Of a stretch of DNA of 64,000 nucleotides, positions 9,157 through 17,419 are shown piece after piece. The translations under genes were made by a program, and so were the position numbers. Source of the DNA: Streptomyces spiramyceticus (lineage in GTDB: Bacteria > Actinomycetota > Actinomycetes > Streptomycetales > Streptomycetaceae); the NCBI RefSeq assembly GCF_028807635.1, contig NZ_JARBAX010000001.1:4079501-4143500 (forward strand), written 5' to 3'. The notes under the pieces were generated by a model that was not told the origin of the DNA, ran no database searches, and saw only the letters and a program-made list of their open reading frames with translations. Within the stretch, counting starts at the first letter, position 1; each line of letters starts with the position of its first letter.

Positions 9157-10011
9157 ATGGCTCCACGGAATGCACCCACAGGCCGTCAGCGCCGCTTGGC
9201 AGTCGAGGTACGCCGCATGCGCGAGCAGGCCGGCATCTCGATCCAGGAGGCGGCCGCGATACTCGGCGCAGACCGCACAATGATCTCCAACATCGAGGCA
9301 GGCCGCACCGGGCTCAGCGAGGATCGAGTGCGGCAAATCGCCTGCCACTACAGATGTCCAGACGCAGCGTTGGTCGACGCGCTCGCGGCGATGGCGGGCA
9401 GCCGACGAACACGGCACTGGTGGGACGAATTCCGGGGCAAGCTCCCCGACGGGTATCTCGACGTCTCCGAGATCGAGCACCATGCCACGCGCATCCGGAC
9501 GGCACAGACTGTGCACTTGCCGGGCCTCTTCCAGATCGAAGAGCATGCACGGGCGATCTTCGACTTCGCGGTTCCGCAGTTGCCACGGCTGGAGGTGGAA
9601 CTGCGAGTAGCCCACCGCATGGGCCGCCAGGCCATCATCACGGGAGAGAATCCGACTCCCTACGTCGGGATCATTCATGAGGCCGCTCTGCGTCTGGAGT
9701 TCGGCGGCAGGGATGTGGCCCGCAGGCAGTTGGGTTACCTGGCGGACGCATCCAAGCAGGATCACGTAACGCTACTGGTCATCCCGTTCAGCGCGGGGCC
9801 CTTCCACGGCGCGGGTCAGTCGATCCTGTATGCCGAAGGCGCTGTGCCGCAGTTGGACACGGTTCAGCTGGACACATCGTTCGGCGGCCAATTCGTGGAT
9901 GCTCCGACGCCGTTGGCGAACTATCGTTCCCTTCTGGACCTGATGGAGCGCTCCGCGCTTCCTCCCGATGAGTCACAGAAGCTCATCCGGTCCATCGCCC
10001 GCGAGCTGTGA
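9157..10011 (+). CDS. XRE-family helix-turn-helix regulator with DUF5753
   Basis: Encodes 284 residues. The N-terminus (about 10-70) is an XRE helix-turn-helix (TGRQRRLAVEVRRMREQAG, then ILGADRTMISNIEAG); the rest is DUF5753, including the conserved YVGIIHEAALR and the AVPQLDTVQLD stretch. The start is ATG 9157 after GAGAGGAC; an upstream in-frame ATG at 9094 lacks a ribosome site. It is followed 12 bp later by a DUF397 gene and is divergent from an RsbW-like ATPase, the arrangement seen at the S. coelicolor whiJ-type loci, where such regulators repress development genes and the DUF397 partner modulates them. The target here is unknown. Confidence 0.9.
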   Translation: MAPRNAPTGRQRRLAVEVRRMREQAGISIQEAAAILGADRTMISNIEAGRTGLSEDRVRQIACHYRCPDAALVDALAAMAGSRRTRHWWDEFRGKLPDGYLDVSEIEHHATRIRTAQTVHLPGLFQIEEHARAIFDFAVPQLPRLEVELRVAHRMGRQAIITGENPTPYVGIIHEAALRLEFGGRDVARRQLGYLADASKQDHVTLLVIPFSAGPFHGAGQSILYAEGAVPQLDTVQLDTSFGGQFVDAPTPLANYRSLLDLMERSALPPDESQKLIRSIAREL

Positions 10012-10023
10012 GAGGCCAAAGAG

Positions 10024-10224
10024 ATGCCCGAACATGACTGGCAGCGCTCATCTTTCTGCGCAGGTGGCGGCAACAACTGTGTCGAGGTGGCCCCGTCTGG
10101 AAGCGACGGCGTCGCGATACGGGAGAGCGAGACCCCGGCCGACATCGTTTCGACGAACAGGACCGCCCTGAAGGCGCTCGTGCTAGGAGTGAAGGCCGGG
10201 GAGCTCGGGTCTCCTCGCGCCTGA
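10024..10224 (+). CDS. DUF397 domain protein
   Basis: Encodes 66 residues with the DUF397 pattern: W-x-RSSFC near the N-terminus, NNCVEVA in the middle, VAIRES, and a C-terminal helix ending in VKAGEL. The ATG is 12 bp after the XRE stop, behind AGAG, so the two genes are almost certainly co-transcribed. DUF397 proteins pair with the upstream DUF5753 regulator in whiJ-type loci and are thought to bind or counteract it. That role is known for relatives and only inferred here. Confidence 0.85.
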   Translation: MPEHDWQRSSFCAGGGNNCVEVAPSGSDGVAIRESETPADIVSTNRTALKALVLGVKAGELGSPRA

Positions 10225-10319
10225 CTCACGGGGCTATCAGCCAGCAGCCACAGCCGCCCGGCTTATCGTGGGACGTTGCCGAGCCGACCGCTTGCGTGCT
10301 GTCGCAGAGGACGACCGCC

Positions 10320-10613
10320 TGACCGGGCGCTACGCAGCGCAGCGGCTCTGCGACGGAGCGGGAGGACATGGAAGTCTACGTGATCCCATTCGAGGTGGGC
10401 GGGTTCGTGGGCCCGGGGCAGACGATCATCCCTGCCGAGGGCGCGGTGCCCCAACTCGACACGGTTCAGCTGGACGCCTCGCACGGGCCGGAGTTTCTGC
10501 ATAACGAGGGTCAGTTGGAGAACTACCGGAGCCTCCTCGATCAGATGAGGGAAGCGGCGCTCGGTGTCGAAGCGTCCCGGGAATTGATCCGATCGGTGGC
10601 TGGGAAACTGTGA
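10320..10613 (+). pseudogene. Decayed DUF5753 regulator (C-terminal remnant)
   Basis: Only the last third of an XRE-DUF5753 protein survives. The frame reads TEREDMEVYVIPFEVGG, then EGAVPQLDTVQLD, then NYRSLLDQMREAAL, matching the C-terminal half of the regulator at 9157. Upstream, the same frame meets a TGA at about 10317, and no helix-turn-helix is left. An ATG at 10368 has GGGAGG upstream, so a short protein could still be made, but the DNA-binding part is gone. The following DUF397 gene is intact, so this looks like a second regulator/DUF397 pair that has lost its regulator. Confidence 0.7.
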
Positions 10614-10627
10614 CGAAGGGTGGAGCG

Positions 10628-10849
10628 ATGGGCAGCGACTGGCAGAAGTCTTCTTACTGCGCGCAGGGCACCAACTGTGTTGAATTAGCCCGGGTGCGGA
10701 AGGGCGTGAGCATCAGGGAAGGTGAGGACCCGGATGTGATACTCGGCGCATCCGCCGCCGCCCTGCAGGTGCTGATACGGGGAGGCCAGGCCGGGCAGGT
10801 GAGGGGAGACGTGGGAAACAGCACGGTGGTGACCAATGGGCCCCGATGA
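10628..10849 (+). CDS. DUF397 domain protein (second copy)
   Basis: Encodes 73 residues with the DUF397 landmarks W-x-KSSYC, TNCVELA and VSIREGEDP. The start is ATG 10628 after GGTGGAG; GTG 10610, which overlaps the previous stop, is possible. It follows the decayed DUF5753 remnant, so its regulatory partner may be lost or may be the paralogue at 9157. Codon 20 (10685-10687) is TTA, so translation should depend on the bldA leucyl-tRNA. Its end overlaps the start of the lipoprotein gene by 14 bp. Confidence 0.8.
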   Translation: MGSDWQKSSYCAQGTNCVELARVRKGVSIREGEDPDVILGASAAALQVLIRGGQAGQVRGDVGNSTVVTNGPR

Positions 10850-11372
10850 CCTCCGCCGGACGGCGGCTGCGCTCCTTGTCTCGCTGACCCTGATCAGTGG
10901 GTGCGGCAGCGGCATGGCCAATTCCGCGAGCAGCCGGAATGCAGCGAGTCCGTCGACGCACTCGGCCGAGAAGGGGCAGGCAGAGGGCGCGATCCAGCGG
11001 GACAAGGCGCCGGTGCTGGAGCGATTCCCGCAGCTCGGGAACATCACCGGCGTCGAATGGGCCACCGCTCCGCTCGGCTCCCCAACCTCCGATGTGCCTG
11101 GCCCCTCCGACTTCCGGGTATCCGGCGTAGCGCATCTGGCCAAGGAGGATCTTCTGCTTCTCCAGAGGGAGTACGACTGGGTGCCGTCCGCGCAGCCGCT
11201 GGGCGCACTTGAGAGCATCGCTCCCCTGGTGCTCAAGGGCGTCGCGTGGAAGGCGAGCGAGGAGTTCACCTCCGTCGTCACCGGTGGCGGGTACACGGCC
11301 GCGTTCCATCTCGATCCCGACGCCGGGGTCGTGATCTTCGACGCCGTTAATCCAGAGGTCGCGGCTTCTTAG
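10836..11372 (+). CDS. Putative lipoprotein
   Basis: Encodes 178 residues. A basic start and a hydrophobic run lead to the lipobox LISGC at about residue 23, followed by a Ser/Ala/Asn-rich linker, so the product should be lipid-anchored outside the membrane. The mature part has no domain I recognise. The start at ATG 10836 overlaps the DUF397 gene by 14 bp, suggesting translational coupling; no strong ribosome site is visible in front. It could be the output gene of the regulatory pair, but that is only positional. Confidence 0.75.
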   Translation: MGPDDLRRTAAALLVSLTLISGCGSGMANSASSRNAASPSTHSAEKGQAEGAIQRDKAPVLERFPQLGNITGVEWATAPLGSPTSDVPGPSDFRVSGVAHLAKEDLLLLQREYDWVPSAQPLGALESIAPLVLKGVAWKASEEFTSVVTGGGYTAAFHLDPDAGVVIFDAVNPEVAAS

Positions 11373-11828
11373 GCTCCTCTGAAGATTTCTGAGTGAGACG
11401 GCCCAGGGATGAATCCGGCGGGCTGTTCCGACCGCGCTCGTACGCCTCCGTATCGTCGCTGATTCGACGGATCGCTCCAGTACGCGTGCGTGCAATCTGA
11501 GTTTCCGGGTGCCCGAGATTTCTGCCGACGGCCGTGTCTTTCTCCAATGCCTACCGGCGAAGCCTTCCGGCTGCCCGGCCCGGAGCTCTTCGAGTGCTCA
11601 CCGAATTCTCGGAACGTATCGCGGTATCCGCGGATGCTGGACCATGCGCATCTTGAGATTGATCCGCAGTCAAGTGCCCGAAAATTCGGGCCCTTCGCCG
11701 ACGATTCCAGAGGGTTTGGTGCGAATGGTCCGCAGGCTCGCATCCAGGTATCGGCCTCATGTATAACCGGCCCGATTTCCCGCGCTGCTCTCGGCGGTGC
11801 AACCAACAGCAACCCGAAGGATTACATC
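11373..11828. other. 455-bp intergenic region upstream of L,D-transpeptidase gene
   Basis: A frame runs through it continuous with the downstream gene, but its codons and lack of a ribosome site argue against coding. I see no strong hairpin. Parts near 11390 and 11690 are AT-richer and probably hold the promoter of the lipoprotein transpeptidase gene. Confidence 0.4.
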
Positions 11829-12746
11829 GTGCTGCCCTCGCCCAATAGGTTCTCCGCTGCACTGGCCGTCACCGGCGCGATATTCTTGGTGTCGGCATGC
11901 GGGGAGCAGGATCAGGCTGCCCCGGCTGCAGATGCCGCGCCCACTTCCCAGAGCGTGGCGCCGGACGCGCCCGCCTCGTCTGCCTCTCCGAGCGGCTCCT
12001 CCTCCGCATCTCCCTCCGCCTCCGCCTCTTCGTCCGCATCTCCCTCCGCCTCCGCGACGCCGTCCGGCGGTGTGTCACCGTCCCCCAGTGGCTCCCGTAC
12101 CACGGCGGACGGCGGTGCGGGAAAGGCGCAGGCGGCCCCGTCACCCGCCGCGGCTCCGTCCTTCCCCGTGCCGGTCGTCGTGGGCAACGCCACCCAGGTC
12201 ATCACCGTGAAGGCCAACGGCTCGTACGCCACGGTGACGGCCTGGGCAAAGGGGGCGTCCGGGTGGAAAGCGGCCATCTCCGCGGACGGCAGGGTCGGAT
12301 CGAAGGGCGTTGTCGATGGCGCCACCCGCAGGCAGAGCACCTACACCACGCCGTCCGGCACCTACACCATCACCGAGGGCTTCGGCGTAGAGGCCGGCGG
12401 CACGAGCATGCCGTACACGCAGGTCAACTCCACCCACTGGTGGGTGCAGGACCCCGAGTCGAAGTTCTACAACTCGATGCACACCGAGGAGGGGGCCGAC
12501 TTCCCGCTCACCGAGTCCGGCGAGCGGGGCAGTGAACATCTCATCAACTACCCGACGCAGTACGCCAAGGCCTTGGTCATCAACTTCAACCGCTGGCCGG
12601 CCACGCCGGGCCGCGGAGCCGGGATCTTCCTGCACGTCAACGGGCAAGGGGCGACCGCGGGTTGCGTATCGGTGCCACGCGTCACCATGGACCGGATCAT
12701 GACCTGGATCAACCCCGCCGCGCATCCGCGCATCAGCATCGGCTGA
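11829..12746 (+). CDS. Lipoprotein L,D-transpeptidase (YkuD domain)
   Basis: Encodes 305 residues. The signal ends in the lipobox LVSAC at about residue 24. A low-complexity Ser/Ala/Pro linker (about 35-105) is followed by a YkuD-type L,D-transpeptidase domain whose active site reads HVNGQGATAGCVSVPR, with the expected His, Gly and catalytic Cys. The enzyme should form 3-3 peptidoglycan cross-links, or attach proteins, at the outer membrane face. The start is GTG 11829, with GAAGGA eight bases before; the longer upstream frame would bury the signal peptide. The linker contains an internal 30-bp duplication. It is transcribed alone. Confidence 0.88.
   Translation: MLPSPNRFSAALAVTGAIFLVSACGEQDQAAPAADAAPTSQSVAPDAPASSASPSGSSSASPSASASSSASPSASATPSGGVSPSPSGSRTTADGGAGKAQAAPSPAAAPSFPVPVVVGNATQVITVKANGSYATVTAWAKGASGWKAAISADGRVGSKGVVDGATRRQSTYTTPSGTYTITEGFGVEAGGTSMPYTQVNSTHWWVQDPESKFYNSMHTEEGADFPLTESGERGSEHLINYPTQYAKALVINFNRWPATPGRGAGIFLHVNGQGATAGCVSVPRVTMDRIMTWINPAAHPRISIG
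12003..12055 (+). repeat. Tandem 30-bp duplication in the transpeptidase linker
   Basis: A 23-bp identical block at 12003-12025 recurs at 12033-12055 (period 30 bp, in frame) and lengthens the Ser/Ala-rich spacer by ten residues. It may vary in length between strains. Confidence 0.8.
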
Positions 12747-12751
12747 CGGAA

Positions 12752-12982
12752 ATGCGCCGGCTGCTGGACCGGGAGCAACTCCTTGCGGAGGTCCAAGCGC
12801 CCTCACAGTGGATCGTCCGGAGGCGGCTGCCGGTGTGGGCTGAGGTGCTCCTGAAAGTGGATGGGACGTCACCGACGGAGCTGGAACCGCTGCTTGAGCG
12901 AGTAGGGCTCGGATATCCGGTGGCGGACGAGTTCATCGCGTGGCCGCGCGACTGTGCGGCCAACCGGGCTGCAGACGTGTAG
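12752..12982 (+). CDS. Small hypothetical protein (76 aa)
   Basis: The frame starts at ATG 12752, six bases after the transpeptidase stop, and has the GC-rich third positions of a normal gene. The product is soluble, rich in Leu, Arg and Glu, and has no family I know. There is no good ribosome site, so it would rely on coupling to the gene upstream. It may also be a gene remnant. Confidence 0.35.
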   Translation: MRRLLDREQLLAEVQAPSQWIVRRRLPVWAEVLLKVDGTSPTELEPLLERVGLGYPVADEFIAWPRDCAANRAADV

Positions 12983-13149
12983 CGGGTGTGGATTCGCTCC
13001 TGTCTGTGTCGTACGGGTACCTGCCCGGCGGGAGACACACCTCAGCCGCCGAAGCCCGGGCGCGCCTGCGAGTGTTCGGGCAGGGAGCCGGGGAGGATGG
13101 GCGAATCTACCGGAATTTGCTCGATACGAGGCACTGTCACGGAGGCGCC

Positions 13150-13431
13150 GTGGACACCTGGGCGACGTGGACCACCCAGGGAATCATCGCCGGCTCAGGC
13201 GGTGTGATGACCACCGAGGGAGGCCCGATTACGGGTGACCTGACGGTACACACTTCCTGGATCGACGGCCTGGCCCGGGTGACCGTGCAGCACACCGGCG
13301 CGACAGAGTGGTATGCCATGCTGGGCAGTCCCGTACCCGCGGCCAACGAGGACACCGGCAGGGCCGTGCATCAGGCGGCCGTGGAGGCGGTCAATGAGGG
13401 CGGCGGCGCCACCCTCACCTTCCCTGCCTGA
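13150..13431 (+). CDS. Small hypothetical protein (93 aa)
   Basis: The start is GTG 13150, six bases after GGAGG. The product is a small soluble protein with alternating polar/hydrophobic segments (LTVHTSWIDGLARVTVQHTG) suggesting a beta-rich fold, then an Ala-rich helix. I recognise no family. The frame extends further upstream, but that part lacks gene-like composition. It stands alone; what follows is a broken acetyltransferase and a terminator. Confidence 0.6.
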   Translation: MDTWATWTTQGIIAGSGGVMTTEGGPITGDLTVHTSWIDGLARVTVQHTGATEWYAMLGSPVPAANEDTGRAVHQAAVEAVNEGGGATLTFPA

Positions 13432-13512
13432 GCTTGCCGTTCAACCTCGATAGTTGCGCGGTCCGGGCCGCCGGTTGAAGGCTGCTTCGATCCGCGAGGA
13501 CCGTGAGCGCTA

Positions 13513-13602
13513 CGCCCCGGCTTCGGCCCGCTGACCGACGCTGCGGACACCAACCCGTACATGAGGCGCATCAACGACGCGCTCGGCTACGTACCGACGT
13601 AG
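13513..13602 (+). pseudogene. Remnant of a GNAT acetyltransferase (C-terminal tail)
   Basis: Thirty codons ending at TAG 13602 read LTDAADTNPYMRRINDALGY, closely resembling the end of GNAT acetyltransferases, where an N-x-x-M-x-x-x-N-x-x-LG[FY] motif closes the domain. No start or body of such a gene is found upstream in any frame, so this is a leftover. Confidence 0.5.
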
Positions 13603-13662
13603 GCCCGGGGCGCGTCGTAGCCCCGGGCCGCTCACCACCGGTTCCCCCGTAAGGGAAACCGG
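13602..13662. terminator. Two adjacent hairpins before the tautomerase stop
   Basis: GGCCCGGGGC (13602-13611) pairs perfectly with 13620-13629. A second stem, CCGGTTCCCC with GGGAAACCGG and one bulge, spans 13638-13662. They lie just beyond the stop of the minus-strand tautomerase gene and can serve transcription from both sides. Confidence 0.6.
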
Positions 13663-13671
13663 CGTGATCCC

Positions 13672-14088
13672 CTAGCCTTCGCTGATCGCAGCTACGAGCT
13701 GGTCGCCGGTGTAGGCGCGCCCGCCGATTCCCCAGCCGCCGTCGGGGGCGTTGAGGATGTTGACCCAGATGTCTTCCCTGCTGTGGCCGTCGATCGTCAG
13801 GGATTCGGTGATGCCCGTGGCCGCCGCGATGAAGGCGGCGCGGGCCTTCGGGTCGGCCAGGCCGATGTTCGGCAGCTTCAGCTCGATGATGACCGCCGGA
13901 CGGTTGACGCCTCCGGTGTAGATGTCTTCGGGCGCCAGGAGGTGCACCGTCCCTCCGACGATCGCGGTGAAGAAGCGGTTGCCGGTCAGGCCGCTCACTT
14001 CTATGAGTGCGGCGGTGAGCCGGGGGACGATCTCGCGTTCGCCGGTGTGGGTGAGTGTTCCGCGCGGGGCTGTGACGGTGATCGGCAT
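13672..14088 (-). CDS. Tautomerase-superfamily protein
   Basis: Encodes 138 residues beginning MPITVTAPRG; after Met removal the N-terminal Pro is the general base of the 4-oxalocrotonate tautomerase superfamily. The length fits a fused double beta-alpha-beta or cis-CaaD/MIF-like form rather than the 60-residue 4-OT. The GRAYTGDQL end resembles annotated tautomerase family proteins of actinobacteria. It should tautomerise or dehalogenate a small unsaturated acid in the cytoplasm; the substrate is unknown. It is divergent from a TetR regulator, with a clean palindrome between them, so it is probably that regulator's target. Confidence 0.75.
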   Translation of the reverse strand: MPITVTAPRGTLTHTGEREIVPRLTAALIEVSGLTGNRFFTAIVGGTVHLLAPEDIYTGGVNRPAVIIELKLPNIGLADPKARAAFIAAATGITESLTIDGHSREDIWVNILNAPDGGWGIGGRAYTGDQLVAAISEG

Positions 14089-14117
14089 GGAGGTGGTGTC
14101 TCCTGTCCAAAGAATAG

Positions 14118-14135
14118 CTAGTACGTGCGTACTAG
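14118..14135. promoter_or_regulatory. Probable TetR operator
   Basis: CTAGTACGTGCGTACTAG is an 18-bp palindrome with 8-bp perfect arms, lying between the divergent tautomerase and TetR genes. TetR dimers bind palindromes of this size, so it probably controls both promoters. Confidence 0.8.
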
Positions 14136-14191
14136 TTCCTAGAGTGTGCAGTAGGATGACCGTCCTAGTCAAGCGGGAAGGGCAATGGCAC

Positions 14192-14755
14192 ATGGCGAAG
14201 GAGACGCGAGCGCGGATGATCGACGCCGCCGTCGTGGCGTTGCAGCAGCGTGGCCTGGAGGGAATGTCGTTCACCGACGTGCTTGCCCGCAGTGGCGCGG
14301 CCCGCGGAGCCATTTACCACCACTTCCCCGGGGGCAAGAGCCAGCTGGCGGCTGAGGCGGCGGCCCAGCACGGCCGTGATGTACTTGCCCGGTTGGCAGA
14401 CCTCTCAGCGACCACGCCTCGAGCAGTCGCGGAGGCATTCGTTGACTTCGCCCGCCCGGTCGTCGAGGCGTCAAGCCGCGGCAGCGGATGCGCCATCGCT
14501 GCGGTGACCCTGCCGGTTGGCGAGGACGGCGACGAGCTGTGCCACGTCGCCGCCACTGCGTTCGCTTCCTGGTCCGGGCAACTGGCTGCCGCTCTCAGCG
14601 GCGCCGGCCTCTCGGCCGAAGACGCAGCTGACAAGGCGGCCTTGCTGATCACCCTGCTCGAAGGCGCTCAGGTACTCAGTCGCGCGGCAGGCAGTACGGC
14701 TCCCTTTGACCGCGCTGTCCGCGCGGCCTTGACCTTGTTCGACGCGAAGCCTTAG
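14192..14755 (+). CDS. TetR-family regulator (LmrA/YxaF-like)
   Basis: Encodes 187 residues. An N-terminal TetR helix-turn-helix (about 5-50; MSFTDVLARSGAARGAIYHHFPGGKSQL) is followed by a helical ligand-binding half (SSRGSGCAIAAVTLPV) of the type seen in LmrA/YxaF regulators. The start is ATG 14192, with GGAAGGG nine bases upstream; the longer frame has none. It most likely represses itself and the divergent tautomerase through the palindrome at 14118-14135, released by a small electrophile or drug. The ligand is unknown. Confidence 0.9.
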   Translation: MAKETRARMIDAAVVALQQRGLEGMSFTDVLARSGAARGAIYHHFPGGKSQLAAEAAAQHGRDVLARLADLSATTPRAVAEAFVDFARPVVEASSRGSGCAIAAVTLPVGEDGDELCHVAATAFASWSGQLAAALSGAGLSAEDAADKAALLITLLEGAQVLSRAAGSTAPFDRAVRAALTLFDAKP

Positions 14756-14806
14756 AGCTGCCCGAGGTCGAGCGTCAGGGGAAGGATCTCCTCGCCGCGG
14801 GCCGCT

Positions 14807-15331
14807 TCAGAGCACTGTGCGTAGGTCCACGAGTGGCGTGCCCTTCTCTGGCTCAGTGGCGAGGTGGTCACAGTGGCGTCCTTCGGTGAACAGGTCGCGC
14901 AGGTACATGCCGGGGAAGTCCAGCGGGTCCTTCCGGCCGGCCAGCGCAATGCGTACCCGATAGGCCGTGTCGCCGTCGCGCACCAGCACATCGCACCAGT
15001 GAGGGTGCGGTGACTCAACACCGACCAGGGTGACGTGTTCCTCCGCCAACGCCACGATCCAGGTGGCTAGATCTTCCAGCAGCCACGCCATGTTCATCCA
15101 CGCCGGTGCGTCGGTGGCGGGCTGCCAGTCGTATTCGCGCCGGCCTTCGCGTCCCGGTACGGGGGGCGGCTCGCCTTCCGCGTAGAGCGGCGGATCGGGT
15201 GTGATCCCGGTGTCGGTGAAAGCAATATGCCGAGACCTGATCGTCACTGCGGACAGGCGGAAGCCATCTGCGCCGAGCTCGAAGGCGGCCTCGGACGCGC
15301 GGGTGAGGAATTCACTGTCGGGACTGACCAC
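14807..15331 (-). CDS. Hypothetical protein (174 aa)
   Basis: The start is GTG 15331, five bases after GGAAGGAGA. The protein is acidic and soluble, rich in Trp and Pro in the middle (YDWQPATDAPAWMNMAWLLEDL), with no signal or membrane span. I recognise no domain; the layout resembles small Streptomyces proteins of unknown function found near toxin or regulator genes. It lies downstream of a strong terminator hairpin and so has its own promoter. Confidence 0.7.
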   Translation of the reverse strand: MVSPDSEFLTRASEAAFELGADGFRLSAVTIRSRHIAFTDTGITPDPPLYAEGEPPPVPGREGRREYDWQPATDAPAWMNMAWLLEDLATWIVALAEEHVTLVGVESPHPHWCDVLVRDGDTAYRVRIALAGRKDPLDFPGMYLRDLFTEGRHCDHLATEPEKGTPLVDLRTVL

Positions 15332-15357
15332 GAGTCTCCTTCCAAGAACGGGAGAGC

Positions 15358-15396
15358 GCGCCGCCCCCGATGCCTGATTGCCATCGGGGGCGGCGC
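15358..15396 (-). terminator. Perfect 15-bp terminator hairpin
   Basis: GCGCCGCCCCCGATG (15358-15372) pairs exactly with 15382-15396 across a 9-nt loop. It lies after the secreted-protein gene (stop at 15510) and before the next minus-strand gene, so it should end transcription of the former. Confidence 0.75.
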
Positions 15397-15509
15397 TATG
15401 AACTGAGCAGCACCAAATGCCATCGCAGCACACAGCGCTTGGCTCTGCGTATCGATGCAACTGCATGTCGGAGCACAGGAAACGGCCTGCCAGCCGACTG
15501 ATGAGGTTC

Positions 15510-16133
15510 CTACCTTGCGGCAGCCTTCTCATTGACGCCGGCCTTCACGTCCGTGGACTGCACCGTTCGCGCGAAAGGCTCGTACGAACCAACAAACTTG
15601 TTGTTGCCCTCAGTCGCTACGGAGCGCCTGTTGGACTTGGCCAGTGCCTTGGTCACCCAGTTCGGGCACCTGGTGATGCCTACGCAGTACTGGGTGATTA
15701 CGCCCTTGTCGTGGTTGTCGCGGAGCTTCTTCTCGTTGGCCGTCAGGAGAACCTTGTACTGTTTGACAAGCCTGCACACACCGTTGCGGCACTCATACTT
15801 ACCCGCGTAACCCGTGTGCCGGTAGGACTGGCCACCGATGTGGTTGCGCGTCGGCGACTTCGCGATGTACTCGACGGCCGAGTACTTCGTGATGTTGTGC
15901 TTCTTCTTGACCTTCGTCCAGCCAAAGCCCTTGTCGGACGCTGCGTTGTAGTAACCCAGCCGCAGCGATACCCGCCCCGGGCCCCGGTATTCCAGATGCT
16001 TGAGGATCTTGTACGCCGGGTCTGCCTGAGCCTGTACCCCTCCGTTGGTCGAGGCTGAAGCCGTGCTGCTCCCGATGGCTCCCAGAGTGGCTGTGGCCGC
16101 GAGCGCGACCGCGGCTATCTTTATGCGGTTCAT
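15510..16133 (-). CDS. Secreted protein of unknown function
   Basis: Encodes 207 residues. A signal peptide is clear (MNRIKIAAVALAATATLGAI to ASA, about residue 28). The mature protein is basic, rich in Lys, Tyr and Arg, with two cysteine pairs (YECRNGVCRL and YCVGITRCPNW) likely to form disulphides. I recognise no catalytic motif. The start is ATG 16133 behind AAGGGGGAA; the much longer frame upstream has no gene-like features. It is transcribed alone with its own terminator. Confidence 0.75.
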   Translation of the reverse strand: MNRIKIAAVALAATATLGAIGSSTASASTNGGVQAQADPAYKILKHLEYRGPGRVSLRLGYYNAASDKGFGWTKVKKKHNITKYSAVEYIAKSPTRNHIGGQSYRHTGYAGKYECRNGVCRLVKQYKVLLTANEKKLRDNHDKGVITQYCVGITRCPNWVTKALAKSNRRSVATEGNNKFVGSYEPFARTVQSTDVKAGVNEKAAAR

Positions 16134-16316
16134 TCGAGCTGTTCCCCCTTCGTGAACCATACGCACCGGTCCAGTGCGCTTCATCAGCCTAGGAAGACCA
16201 GTCGGCAGGACCAACTCCTTTACGCGCACGGCGTGTTGCGCCACATCTGCCCATCCAACAGCAGCGGCCAAGGACGCCATGCCCTGTGCGATCGGACCTC
16301 CGGAGGCCACCTGACC

Positions 16317-16673
16317 GTGATCCTCCGCGAGGCGGCGCGCGTGTCCGGGAAGGGCACCTGGACCATAGGTTCGTTCCCGGACGAAGGACCCGGAATGCGC
16401 ATCGAGTTCGAGCCGAAGGGCGGCCGACCGGTCAGAAGTTGCCGGATTTGGAGCGTATTCACTGGCAAGAAGCCGTTGTCCGAGATGTATCCCCTGAATG
16501 ACGATGGCAAGGGCGAGCGATATCGCCGCCAGAAACCCGTATCTCGCGGTCAGGCGGATCGAAGTTCCGTGAGCGGCCGCCGGGTCGGGGCGGGTGGCCC
16601 GCTGCCCAGCGGTTGTCACGCCGTCGGCAGCTTTTGGCCTTCGGTGTCGCAGGGGAGTCTGCTCTCGCCGTAG
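16317..16673 (+). CDS. Doubtful small ORF in a 480-bp gap
   Basis: Between 16134 and 16615 the only protein-like stretch starts at GTG 16317, ten bases after GGAGG, and reads MILREAARVSGKGTWTIGSF and onward through EFEPKGGRP. Its tail runs into the end of the opposite-strand DUF4239 gene and looks random. It may be a remnant or a short real gene. I see nothing else in this gap. Confidence 0.2.
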   Translation: MILREAARVSGKGTWTIGSFPDEGPGMRIEFEPKGGRPVRSCRIWSVFTGKKPLSEMYPLNDDGKGERYRRQKPVSRGQADRSSVSGRRVGAGGPLPSGCHAVGSFWPSVSQGSLLSP

Positions 16674-17419
16674 GCCCCGGCGAAGTCGTCGGCTACATCG
16701 CGCTCGGTCTCGGCAATTGCCGTGGGTGGGACGTCGATCAGGCCGTCGAAGGGGCGGTCGACGTCGTGGATGATGAGCAGCGACGCGGTCAGCAGCGTGG
16801 TGAGCACGATCAGCAGGGTGATCTCCGTGCCGCATTTCCTGCGTGGAAGGCAGAAGGCGAGCACGATCACGGTCACCGCGAGGGTGACGAGCATGAACCA
16901 GTAGAACAGCGGTGCAATGGCCGGAGTGGACTCTGCGATGCGGGTCTGCCGTGCCTCGGAGCGGTCGCGGTCTGCGGTCACCAGGATTTCGAAGACGGAG
17001 TCTTGCGTGTCCATCTGCTTGAGCTGCATGCGGAAGTCGGTGCTCCACGTGCTCGGTGCGGAGGATCCGTTGCCGTTCATCATCGCCGGCCACTCCCGGC
17101 TGTGCACGGCTCGCGCGTAGCAGACTGCGTCGGCCTGCAGGCGTTCGCGTTGGGCATCGGGCGCGAAGTCGGACACCTCGAAGAGGTGGTCCACCACACC
17201 TGCCTCAGCGCGTGCGGCGTCCTCGGCGTTGCCGTAGGACTCGGCGGCCAGCACCATCACGAAGGCCAGCACCAGCACGGCCAGCGTCAGCAGCGGCTCC
17301 AGGAAATCCCGGACGGTGAGCGCTTCGGCGTCCTCGCCCAGCAGCCTGTGGCGCAGCAGCCGGTTCGCTGCCATGCCCAGTACCAGCGCCAGCCCGACCA
17401 CGACGAGCGTCGTCACCAT
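16616..17419 (-). CDS. DUF4239 membrane protein
   Basis: Encodes 267 residues with four hydrophobic spans: two near the N-terminus (about 1-20 and 42-62) and two near the C-terminus (about 180-200 and 210-230). Between them is the conserved soluble part with YGNAEDAARAEAGVVDHLFE and LQADAVCYARAVHSREWPAM, typical of DUF4239 (bestrophin-like) proteins common in Streptomyces. An ion-channel role has been suggested for the fold but not shown. The start at ATG 17419 begins directly with the first span; its ribosome site is weak. Confidence 0.8.
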   Translation of the reverse strand: MVTTLVVVGLALVLGMAANRLLRHRLLGEDAEALTVRDFLEPLLTLAVLVLAFVMVLAAESYGNAEDAARAEAGVVDHLFEVSDFAPDAQRERLQADAVCYARAVHSREWPAMMNGNGSSAPSTWSTDFRMQLKQMDTQDSVFEILVTADRDRSEARQTRIAESTPAIAPLFYWFMLVTLAVTVIVLAFCLPRRKCGTEITLLIVLTTLLTASLLIIHDVDRPFDGLIDVPPTAIAETERDVADDFAGAYGESRLPCDTEGQKLPTA

